From assembly GCA_014804385.1 (NCBI GenBank), contig JAAUZW010000005.1, positions 58,119 to 64,280 of the forward strand: DNA of 6,162 bases, written 5' to 3'. The first letter of the stretch is position 1. Every line of letters begins with the position of its first letter. The notes beneath the pieces were generated by a model. That model ran no database searches, was not told the DNA's origin, and saw nothing but the letters and a program-made list of their open reading frames with translations. Below, one piece after another: positions 1 to 4,634 of this stretch. This DNA is from Lachnospiraceae bacterium. GTDB lineage: Bacteria; Bacillota; Clostridia; Lachnospirales; Lachnospiraceae. The position numbers and the translations under genes are program-made.

Positions 1-260
1 GTATTCTGCCAGGAAAGCTCCAAGAGGACTTCTTCCCCTTTCACCAGCCGCATTTGCCCGGTTCCCAGCTTCGGAGAAAGCCGCCTTCCCAGATACACCA
101 GTCCCACCACAGAAATGATCGGCAGAATGATCAGGATCATTGCCGTCATCCATAAAAAATAGCTTTGCAGCACACTATACAGAAAAATATCCAAAGTCAA
201 TAGTAACAGATAATTGACCATTCGAAGCGGACGTATCCGGTACTGGTTTTCTTTTTCCAT
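1..260 (-). CDS. Probable DUF58-family membrane protein, N-terminal part, cut by window edge
   Basis: The start codon is ATG at 260-258, preceded by an AGAAGAGGTG ribosome binding site, 22 bp after the MoxR stop codon. The frame is open for 86 codons to the window edge. The visible part begins MEKENQYRIRPLR and then has two hydrophobic segments (about residues 16-34 and 38-57). A basic stretch (YLGRRLSPK) and the start of a soluble region (LVKGEEVLLELSW) follow. Two N-terminal helices followed by a beta-rich domain fit DUF58 proteins, which nearly always sit directly downstream of a MoxR ATPase. MoxR/DUF58 pairs are thought to act in assembly or modification of envelope or metal-dependent complexes, but the target is not known here. 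The diagnostic DUF58 core lies outside the window, so the family call rests mainly on gene order and topology. Co-transcription with the MoxR gene is very likely. Confidence 0.7.
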   Translation of the reverse strand, partial: MEKENQYRIRPLRMVNYLLLLTLDIFLYSVLQSYFLWMTAMILIILPIISVVGLVYLGRRLSPKLGTGQMRLVKGEEVLLELSWQN

Positions 261-282
261 CTGGCACCTCTTCTCATACGGA

Positions 283-1212
283 TCAACTGCGCGGACTTTT
301 CACCTCAACAAACAATTCCTGTAAACAGTGATATATCGTTTTCCCTTCCGCTCGCGCTCTTGCGCTGAGTTTTACACGGTGTCCCAGCACATCCGCAAGC
401 ACATTCTGCACATCCTGGGCCGTCACAAAATCTCTTCCGGAAAGAACCGCCATAGCCCTCGACATACGAAGCAGCGCAATACTTGCCCGCGGGCTTGCCC
501 CCATGGAAAACAGCGGATTGTTTCTGGTCTTTTCTACCAGCGATACCATATATTCATAGACGGCGTCATGGACAAAAACCTTCTCCGTCGCCTGACATAT
601 GTTCCGAAATTCTTCCAATGAAATTACCTGGCGAAGAGAATCCACTCTGTTCCATACCTCGCCCTTTAACATGGCTATCGCATCCCCGTGCTCCGGATAT
701 CCCATAGACAGGCAGACCAGAAACCGGTCCAGCTGGGATTCCGGTAACATCTGCGTTCCGGAAGATCCGGTCGGATTCTGCGTTGCAATCACGATAAAAG
801 GATCCGGCAGTTTTCTTGTTTCTCCCTCCACACTCGCCTGACGCTCCTCCATGACCTCCAAAAGCGCCGACTGTGTTTTCGGGGAAGTCCGGTTTATTTC
901 ATCCGCCAAAAACAGATTGCAGAAAACCGACCCCTTACGAAATTCAAATTCTCTGCTTTGATTATTATACATGGAAAAGCCCAGAATATCGCTGGGCAGA
1001 ACATCCGGCGTAAACTGCACACGATGATACTCTAAAGAAAGCACCCTTGCAAAAGTGGTCGCCAGCGTGGTCTTGCCCACTCCCGGAATATCCTCCATCA
1101 GGATGTGTCCGCCGCCGATCATCGCCGCAAGCACTTTCCGGACTACCTCCTCTTTTCCTTTGATGACAAGATTCACTTCGTCCTGAATATTCTGCAATAT
1201 TTCCTGATACAT
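283..1212 (-). CDS. MoxR-family AAA+ ATPase
   Basis: A 309-aa AAA+ ATPase of the MoxR group (AAA_3 core plus lid domain), close to the usual family length of about 310-330. Visible motifs are Walker A GVGKTT (44-49), Walker B LFLADEINR (100-108), sensor 1 ATQNP (143-147), a candidate arginine finger in ESQLDRF (R163) and sensor 2 GASPRA (238-243). MoxR proteins are cytoplasmic hexameric chaperone-like ATPases that remodel or help assemble partner complexes, commonly with a DUF58 and a VWA or transglutaminase protein encoded downstream. A probable DUF58 gene follows after 22 bp. The frame stays open to an ATG at 1257, but the ATG at 1212 (MYQEIL) is chosen because GGAGG at 1221-1225 lies 8 nt before it, and the family normally starts close to this point. 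The upstream ATG codons have no good ribosome binding site. The specific target is not known. Confidence 0.93.
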   Translation of the reverse strand: MYQEILQNIQDEVNLVIKGKEEVVRKVLAAMIGGGHILMEDIPGVGKTTLATTFARVLSLEYHRVQFTPDVLPSDILGFSMYNNQSREFEFRKGSVFCNLFLADEINRTSPKTQSALLEVMEERQASVEGETRKLPDPFIVIATQNPTGSSGTQMLPESQLDRFLVCLSMGYPEHGDAIAMLKGEVWNRVDSLRQVISLEEFRNICQATEKVFVHDAVYEYMVSLVEKTRNNPLFSMGASPRASIALLRMSRAMAVLSGRDFVTAQDVQNVLADVLGHRVKLSARARAEGKTIYHCLQELFVEVKSPRS

Positions 1213-1220
1213 CGAATTTT

Positions 1221-1225
1221 CCTCC
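1221..1225 (-). promoter_or_regulatory. Ribosome binding site that fixes the MoxR start
   Basis: GGAGG on the minus strand, 8 nt upstream of ATG at 1212. It favours a 309-aa protein over the 319- or 324-aa versions from the in-frame ATGs at 1242-1257 region and 1227. Confidence 0.8.
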
Positions 1226-1284
1226 ATAAGTTTTACTCTTACGATATTATAAAGCAACTCAGACTTTGCACTTAAATAAGTCGA

Positions 1285-1313
1285 ATTATATCATAAAACA
1301 AGCAGAATGATAA
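1285..1313 (-). promoter_or_regulatory. Candidate SigA-type promoter for the MoxR/DUF58 operon
   Basis: On the minus strand, TTATCA (1308-1313) and TATAAT (1285-1290) are separated by exactly 17 bp. The -10 is preceded by TG with one base between (TGATATAAT), an extended -10. This predicts a start near 1278 and a leader of about 65 nt. A second TATAAT at 1246-1251 lies closer to the gene but has no recognisable -35, so it is the weaker candidate. Confidence 0.6.
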
Positions 1314-1414
1314 GCAGATTTCAAAACCTATCAAAAAACTATTACACATCTGAATTGTAACTCTAGATTTCATATGTAAAATTTAAATAGCGAAAGTAAT
1401 TTTTATCTTTTATA

Positions 1415-1438
1415 TGCAATATTTATTATTTAATTGCA
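1415..1438. repeat. Inverted repeat, candidate operator upstream of the XRE promoter
   Basis: TGCAAT at 1415-1420 and its exact complement ATTGCA at 1433-1438 are separated by 12 AT-only bases. The repeat ends 8 bp before the -35 box at 1447. This is a plausible position for a dimeric DNA-binding protein, possibly the product of the adjacent XRE gene. The local sequence is very AT-rich, so a chance repeat is possible. Confidence 0.35.
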
Positions 1439-1446
1439 AAATATAT

Positions 1447-1475
1447 TTGACATTCATTTGCAGCAGTGCTATCAT
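1447..1475 (+). promoter_or_regulatory. Strong SigA-type promoter for the XRE/membrane protein/CPBP operon
   Basis: A consensus -35 TTGACA (1447-1452), a 17-bp spacer and a -10 TATCAT (1470-1475) with an upstream TG giving an extended -10 (TGCTATCAT). AT-rich sequence upstream could serve as an UP element. Transcription would begin near 1482, leaving a leader of about 100 nt before the ATG at 1585. Confidence 0.8.
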
Positions 1476-1481
1476 ACAACA

Positions 1482-1584
1482 TATACCACAGATGAAGCAT
1501 ATGATTCTGCAAGAAGCAGAGGATTAGGCGTATCATCCTGTAAACACACACCGGATTCCGGAGAAAGGAGAGACCCCGCCTATC
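1482..1584 (+). promoter_or_regulatory. Leader of the XRE operon, with possible pairing around the start codon
   Basis: This is the predicted 5' untranslated leader. It contains a small hairpin (TCTGC at 1506-1510 with GCAGA at 1516-1520), an odd-centred dyad CCGGATTCCGG (1551-1561) and an AAAGGAG ribosome binding site (1564-1570). TAGGCG at 1525-1530 can pair with CGCCTA at 1577-1582, just before the ATG. The ribosome binding site is about 14 nt from the ATG, which is unusually far. No known riboswitch class was recognised. A regulatory role is inference only. Confidence 0.35.
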
Positions 1585-1788
1585 ATGAAGAACCTGAAAT
1601 TAAAATTTGCCCGTATGGAAAAGGATATTTCCCAGACCGAGCTGGCAAACCGTGTCGGCGTCACCAGACAGACCATCGGTATGGTGGAATCCGGAGATTA
1701 TAACCCGACCTTGAAGCTGTGTATTCAGATCTGTAAAGAACTTGACAAGACATTGAATGACCTGTTCTGGGAGGAAGAAAGCGGATAA
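1585..1788 (+). CDS. Small XRE-family (Cro/CI-type) helix-turn-helix regulator
   Basis: A 67-aa single-domain DNA-binding protein of the short Cro/CI type. The helix-turn-helix runs over about residues 16-37, with SQTELANRVGVTRQTI as the supporting helix, turn and recognition helix. The conserved continuation ESGDYNPTLKLCIQI follows, and the tail ends in the acidic LNDLFWEEESG. There is no sensor or ligand domain, so it is expected to act as a dimeric repressor or activator of its own operon. Short regulators of this type often precede genes for small multi-helix membrane proteins in Firmicutes, as here. The ATG at 1585 matches the normal family N-terminus (MKNLKLKFARMEKDISQ), even though the ribosome binding site is about 14 nt away. 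The next gene begins 55 bp later. Its ligand and operator are unknown, and the inverted repeat at 1415-1438 is a candidate site. Confidence 0.93.
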   Translation: MKNLKLKFARMEKDISQTELANRVGVTRQTIGMVESGDYNPTLKLCIQICKELDKTLNDLFWEEESG

Positions 1789-1843
1789 CATCTGCTGTAG
1801 ACAATCGATAAAACGAGAAATATTTAATTGGAGGATCATAGCA

Positions 1844-2320
1844 ATGAAATGGTTTCAGAAAAATAATTTAGATGAAATGCAGGAATTGAAACTGTTAAAA
1901 ATCGAGAGCAGAGGCTATTGGATCGGCTTTTTAGGACTGTTTCTGTCCATCGCAGTGCAGGCGTTTCTGTATGGCCCGGAAAATGCGGGCGAGATGCTTG
2001 TCGGTGAATTTATTGTATTTCTGTGCATGGGTCTTTATCTCGCAGGCGGCTGCCTTCGCAACGGGATCTGGGACAGGCACCTTCAGGCGACTCCGGCAGT
2101 CAATATCGGCTTCAGCATACTCGCCGCAGCACTGACAGCCCTGTTCAATGCCATAGTATCATACCGCAACTATCAGGATCTATATACGGCGTGTGCCGTC
2201 TTTGTCATTTACTTCTTCATGCTCAGCGTGATGCTTTCCGTCATGCTCTGCATCTGTTCTGCTCTCTATCACCGGAGAAAAAAGCGTCTTGAAGAGACGT
2301 ATGACGATGATAAGAACTAA
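1844..2320 (+). CDS. Four-helix membrane protein, DUF6773-like
   Basis: A 158-aa integral membrane protein. It has a short cytoplasmic-looking N-terminus (MKWFQKNNLDEMQELKLLKI) and four hydrophobic segments at about residues 25-44, 51-70, 86-105 and 116-140. A basic then acidic tail (HRRKKRLEETYDDDKN) follows. This topology and its position between a short XRE regulator and a CPBP protease fit the family I recall as DUF6773. That name is from memory and should be tested by a profile search. No catalytic motif is visible. The start is ATG 1844 because GGAGG at 1830-1834 lies 9 nt upstream. The frame is open to ATG 1757, but that extension overlaps the XRE gene and has no ribosome binding site. 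The gene lies 55 bp after the regulator and 41 bp before the protease gene, so one transcript is likely. Its role is unknown; it may be a partner, target or sensor for the other two. Confidence 0.85.
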   Translation: MKWFQKNNLDEMQELKLLKIESRGYWIGFLGLFLSIAVQAFLYGPENAGEMLVGEFIVFLCMGLYLAGGCLRNGIWDRHLQATPAVNIGFSILAAALTALFNAIVSYRNYQDLYTACAVFVIYFFMLSVMLSVMLCICSALYHRRKKRLEETYDDDKN

Positions 2321-2348
2321 GTTTATACTTACACAAAAATAACATGAT

Positions 2349-2355
2349 AAAGGAG
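2349..2355 (+). promoter_or_regulatory. Ribosome binding site that fixes the CPBP start
   Basis: AAAGGAG ends 6 nt before the ATG at 2362. It overlaps the first codons of the longer reading from ATG 2344, which has no ribosome binding site of its own, so the shorter start is preferred. Confidence 0.8.
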
Positions 2356-2361
2356 AAAACC

Positions 2362-3288
2362 ATGGAAACAAAAGCTTACAAAAAAGAATTCTCAAGTATC
2401 GGTATCCGCATGCTCATCAGCACGGTACTTATCCTTCTGCTTCAGGTCGGTGCACAGAAGCTGGCACTCTCTGTCTTCCCTCAGTGGGAGGATAATTTCA
2501 CGATCCTTTTGGCCGTTACCATGCTGCCGCTCTATCTTCTGGGCTTTCCGATCACCTTTCTTCTGATGCGAAACAAGGAAGTGCCCGCCATCGAAAAACA
2601 TCCCATGAAAGCGGGACAGCTCGTGATCGCCTTCTTGATGCTCTATGGCATTATGATCATCGGAAACCTGATCGGTCTTGCTTTCACTGCGGGCATCGGT
2701 GTGCTCAAGGGCGCTCCTGTGCAAAATGCGATGCTCAATGTGATAACCGGAGGATCGCTCTGGGTCACCGCCATCTTTACAGTGTTGTGCGCCCCAATCT
2801 ATGAAGAGTTTCTGTTCCGCAAACTGATCTGCGACAAGGTCATAAAGTACGGTGAAGGATGTGCGGTGGTGCTCTCCGGCCTGGTGTTCGGCCTGTTCCA
2901 CATGAATTTTAACCAGTTTTTCTACGCCTTCTTTCTGGGCTGCTTTCTGGCCTTCCTCTATGTGAAGACCGGAAACCTCAAATACACGATCCTGCTGCAC
3001 ATGATCCTGAACTTCTTCGGAAGTGTTCTGGGCAGCATCATTCTGACTCTGGATCAGACTAAGTCCTACACCACGATCATCTCCGCCGTTTATTCCCTAT
3101 GCATCTGTGCTATCGGAATCGCGGGTATCGTCCTGCTCATTATAAAACGCCATGAATTGATTCTGGAACCGGGCGAAATCGTACTGGAAAAAGGACAGCG
3201 TTTCAAGACCTTGATCCTGAACCCAGGGATGATTCTGTACTGCCTCGTCCTCTTTCTGATCATGCTCGCGCAGGCCTTTCTGGTATAA
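2362..3288 (+). CDS. CPBP-family intramembrane glutamic/metallo-protease (Abi/CAAX type)
   Basis: A 308-aa polytopic membrane protein with the CPBP (PF02517) signature: motif 1 EEFLFR (E148, E149, R153), motif 2 FGLFH (H180) and motif 3 HMILN (H213, N217). These Glu, His and Asn residues form the active site deep in the membrane in the Rce1-like family. About eight hydrophobic segments are visible, beginning near residue 15 and ending with one at about 288-305. A soluble loop (about 263-285, with the stretch EPGEIVLEKGQR) precedes the last helix. All catalytic residues are present, so it should be active. Bacterial CPBP proteins take part in peptide maturation, bacteriocin self-immunity or membrane-protein turnover, and the substrate cannot be told here. 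No bacteriocin precursor is visible in this window. It is the third gene of the XRE operon and is followed by a strong terminator at 3328. Confidence 0.93.
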   Translation: METKAYKKEFSSIGIRMLISTVLILLLQVGAQKLALSVFPQWEDNFTILLAVTMLPLYLLGFPITFLLMRNKEVPAIEKHPMKAGQLVIAFLMLYGIMIIGNLIGLAFTAGIGVLKGAPVQNAMLNVITGGSLWVTAIFTVLCAPIYEEFLFRKLICDKVIKYGEGCAVVLSGLVFGLFHMNFNQFFYAFFLGCFLAFLYVKTGNLKYTILLHMILNFFGSVLGSIILTLDQTKSYTTIISAVYSLCICAIGIAGIVLLIIKRHELILEPGEIVLEKGQRFKTLILNPGMILYCLVLFLIMLAQAFLV

Positions 3289-3327
3289 ATGATCAGCCTC
3301 TTTGGTTCTTATCGCAATCCTGCAAAA

Positions 3328-3356
3328 AAAGGAGCATCAAACCGCGATGCTCCTTT
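3328..3356. terminator. Bidirectional intrinsic terminator between convergent operons
   Basis: A perfect 11-bp stem (AAAGGAGCATC at 3328-3338 with GATGCTCCTTT at 3346-3356) with a 7-nt loop. Read rightward, the stem is followed by GTCTTTTCC, a moderate T-rich tail 40 bp after the CPBP stop. Read leftward, it is followed by TTTTTTGCA, a good T-tract about 30 bp after the J-domain gene stop. It therefore serves both converging operons. Confidence 0.9.
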
Positions 3357-3385
3357 GTCTTTTCCTATTATTTCCATGCCTGTTC

Positions 3386-3931
3386 CTATGCCTGCCTGTA
3401 CTTCTCATACTCTCTTTTCAGATTCTCGTATTCCCTGTTGATTCTCTGGATCATTTCCGTATCTCCTGCAAGATTATCGGGATGAAAGATCTTGGACAGA
3501 TCCTTATAACGTTTTTTGAGGGTCAGCGGACTTTTTACCCCGTGAAAGAATATACTTACATCCGAAAAGTTCTCATAAATACCGCTCTCCTCTATGAGTT
3601 CCTTCTCCGCCGATACTCTGGCCTGATCCTTTTCCAGCCGTCTGCGATCCAGATCCAGCTTCCGGAAACCTTCCTTTATGATCTCCAGTTTCTCATCAAC
3701 GAGCTGACTGTCTTTCAGGATCCGTTCCCGCTCCGCGCTCATCTTGCGGTTTATCTCTTTCATTTCCGTCTGAAACTGCTTTTTCTCCTGCGTGAATTTC
3801 TCCTGCTTTTCCTTAAGCTCCGTCTCCGCTGTCACCAGTCTGATATTTTCCCGAAAAAGCCATGCCTTCAACTCCTGCAGCGATTCTTCCGTCAGTGTCT
3901 CATCTGCAAGTATTTCTTCTATGTTCTCCAT
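3386..3931 (-). CDS. Coiled-coil protein with C-terminal J-domain (DnaJ-like)
   Basis: A 181-aa soluble protein. Residues about 1-28 are an acidic helical start (MENIEEILADETLTEESLQE). Residues about 30-115 are strongly charged with a heptad-like pattern (repeats such as EKQEKFTQEKKQFQTEMKEI), typical of a long coiled coil. The C-terminus, about 125-178, is J-domain-like: LKKRYKDLSKIFHPDNLAGD carries the invariant HPD (150-152), followed by a last helix with INREYENLKREY. J-domains stimulate the ATPase of DnaK-type Hsp70, so this may recruit DnaK to a partner bound by the coiled coil. The glycine-rich and zinc domains of true DnaJ are absent, and helix I looks short or divergent. ATG 3931 is chosen over ATG 3943 because GAGG lies 6 nt before it. 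The longer form adds only four residues (MRHK). The partner and process are unknown. It is transcribed towards the shared terminator. Confidence 0.85.
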   Translation of the reverse strand: MENIEEILADETLTEESLQELKAWLFRENIRLVTAETELKEKQEKFTQEKKQFQTEMKEINRKMSAERERILKDSQLVDEKLEIIKEGFRKLDLDRRRLEKDQARVSAEKELIEESGIYENFSDVSIFFHGVKSPLTLKKRYKDLSKIFHPDNLAGDTEMIQRINREYENLKREYEKYRQA

Positions 3932-3937
3932 CTTATG

Positions 3938-3947
3938 CCTCATTATA
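3938..3947 (-). promoter_or_regulatory. Overlapping extended -10 and ribosome binding site before the J-domain gene
   Basis: On the minus strand the bases read TGATATAAT then GAGG. TATAAT (3942-3947) with upstream TG is an extended -10, and the same 11 bases TATGATATAAT occur in the MoxR promoter. GAGG (3938-3941) is the apparent ribosome binding site of ATG 3931. If the -10 is used, transcription would start about 3-5 nt before the ATG and lose the GAGG, giving a nearly leaderless message. If the GAGG is used, the promoter must lie further upstream. No good -35 is visible. Confidence 0.4.
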
Positions 3948-3984
3948 TCATATTCTCATATGCCAATACACAAAAACATTCCAG

Positions 3985-4032
3985 AAAGAATTACGAAGTA
4001 ATTCTTTGGTCGCAGGATGCTGATCCTGCGAC
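3985..4032. repeat. Two consecutive perfect hairpins; possible terminator or dispersed palindromic element
   Basis: The first is AAAGAATTAC (3985-3994) with GTAATTCTTT (3998-4007), a 10-bp stem with a 3-nt loop. The second, one base later, is GTCGCAGGAT (4009-4018) with ATCCTGCGAC (4023-4032), a 10-bp stem with a 4-nt loop. They lie between the 46-aa gene (stop at 4042) and the J-domain gene. Read on the minus strand, the GC-rich hairpin begins 9 nt after the 46-aa stop and the AT-rich hairpin follows. No long T-tract follows either stem, so this is not a textbook intrinsic terminator. It may end the 46-aa transcript, stabilise RNA ends, or be a copy of an intergenic repeat. Confidence 0.75.
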
Positions 4033-4041
4033 GATTATCTC

Positions 4042-4182
4042 TTAATCACAACAAAAAAAACTATATCCGATCAGCACAAGCAGTACGATCAATATCAGAC
4101 CCAAAAACCGGTTCACCAAAAAAAGCATGATCAACATACCGGCCGCCACACAAAGCGCCACAAATCCAATCATTTTTTTCAT
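4042..4182 (-). CDS. 46-aa two-helix small membrane protein
   Basis: A short gene with clear coding features. ATG 4182 is preceded by AGAGGA about 5 nt upstream, and the stop is TAA at 4042-4044. The protein begins MKKMIGFVALCVAAGMLIML, has a central polar turn (VNRF, about 23-26), then a second hydrophobic helix (about 27-41) and ends SFFCCD. It is almost wholly hydrophobic apart from the start, the turn and the end, so it should form a membrane hairpin. The paired C-terminal cysteines are notable. It resembles small unnamed membrane proteins that I recall from Lachnospiraceae, but no function is known to me. It lies 59 bp after the gerW stop and has its own candidate -10, so it may be expressed independently. 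It is followed by the tandem hairpins. Confidence 0.75.
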   Translation of the reverse strand: MKKMIGFVALCVAAGMLIMLFLVNRFLGLILIVLLVLIGYSFFCCD

Positions 4183-4207
4183 AGGCTTCCTCTGCTTATG
4201 CTCTTAT

Positions 4208-4220
4208 GACATTATATGTC
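4208..4220 (-). promoter_or_regulatory. Candidate -10 within a short dyad, upstream of the 46-aa gene
   Basis: TATAAT on the minus strand at 4211-4216 lies inside the perfect dyad GACAT-TAT-ATGTC (4208-4220). Transcription would begin near 4204, giving a leader of about 20 nt that includes the ribosome binding site. A -35 is weak: AGGACA at 4236-4241 with a 19-bp spacer is the best seen. The dyad over the -10 could be an operator. Confidence 0.4.
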
Positions 4221-4241
4221 GAAAATCCGAAAAAGTGTCCT

Positions 4242-4634
4242 CTACTTCTCCTCCTCCGGAAAAGCGATATCCACCGCTGTGTCATCCGCAAGCATTTCTT
4301 CCTTGGGAGCAGTAAACTTCTCCACGATATCCGGGATCATGTCAAGCACCTTGGTGACAGTATCCTGATTCTTGATATTGACTAATTTGGTCGTTCCGTT
4401 TTTGATCACAAGCACGGCGCTGGGCGTCATTTTGGCGGAAAACCCACCGCCGCCGCCGTTTTTCTTATCCGCGGCGGTCGCACCTGCGCCTACGCCGAAG
4501 CTTACATCCACCAGAGGCAGGATTATGGTATCTCCCACCTGCGTGGCATCTCCCACCACCGTCTTCGTGCCGATCACGGCATTCATCCCTTTCATCAGGG
4601 AATCTATCACACCGCTAAAATTATTCTCAGCCAT
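4242..4634 (-). CDS. gerW: GerW-family sporulation protein (YtfJ-like)
   Basis: A 130-aa protein of the GerW/YtfJ family (PF09579), at normal family length. Recognisable features are the N-terminal helix (SGVIDSLMKGMNAVIGTKTV, about 7-26), the strand and loop VGDTIILPLVDVSFGVGAGA (33-52), a glycine run (60-64) and the segment PSAVLVIKNGTTKLVNIK (71-88). An acidic tail ends in FPEEEK. In Bacillus, YtfJ is a forespore or spore protein, and the GerW name reflects a germination link. The molecular activity is not settled. The start ATG 4634 follows AAAGGAGG at 8 nt. This ribosome binding site lies inside the last codons of the DUF2953 gene, whose TAA directly touches the ATG, so translational coupling is expected. 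The DUF2953/gerW order matches ytfI-ytfJ of Bacillus, which supports both calls. Confidence 0.93.
   Translation of the reverse strand: MAENNFSGVIDSLMKGMNAVIGTKTVVGDATQVGDTIILPLVDVSFGVGAGATAADKKNGGGGGFSAKMTPSAVLVIKNGTTKLVNIKNQDTVTKVLDMIPDIVEKFTAPKEEMLADDTAVDIAFPEEEK

Noticed and set aside
328..841. Overlapping plus-strand frames of 74-97 codons
   Set aside because: All are antisense to the MoxR gene, whose motifs are complete and in one frame.
1434..1703. Plus-strand frame of 89 codons starting upstream of the XRE gene
   Set aside because: Its start lies upstream of the predicted transcription start, it overlaps the XRE gene in another frame, and it has no recognisable protein features.
2023..2292. 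Plus-strand frame of 89 codons inside the four-helix membrane protein gene
   Set aside because: A shifted-frame shadow: Arg/Ser/His-rich, with no ribosome binding site, while the main frame gives a coherent membrane protein.
2287..2301. CGTCT/AGACG inverted repeat at the end of the four-helix gene considered as a terminator
   Set aside because: The stem is only 5 bp, lies within coding sequence and has no T-tract. The CPBP gene follows closely in the same direction.
2392..3000. Minus-strand open frame of 202 codons
   Set aside because: Antisense to the CPBP gene; rich in His, Gln and Asp as expected from the complement of a membrane-protein gene, with no ribosome binding site or family resemblance.
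3302..4045. Long plus-strand open frame of 247 codons
   Set aside because: It is antisense to the J-domain gene, runs through the terminator hairpin and tandem hairpins, and its sequence is a leucine/phenylalanine-rich mirror of a charged coiled coil. It has no ribosome binding site.
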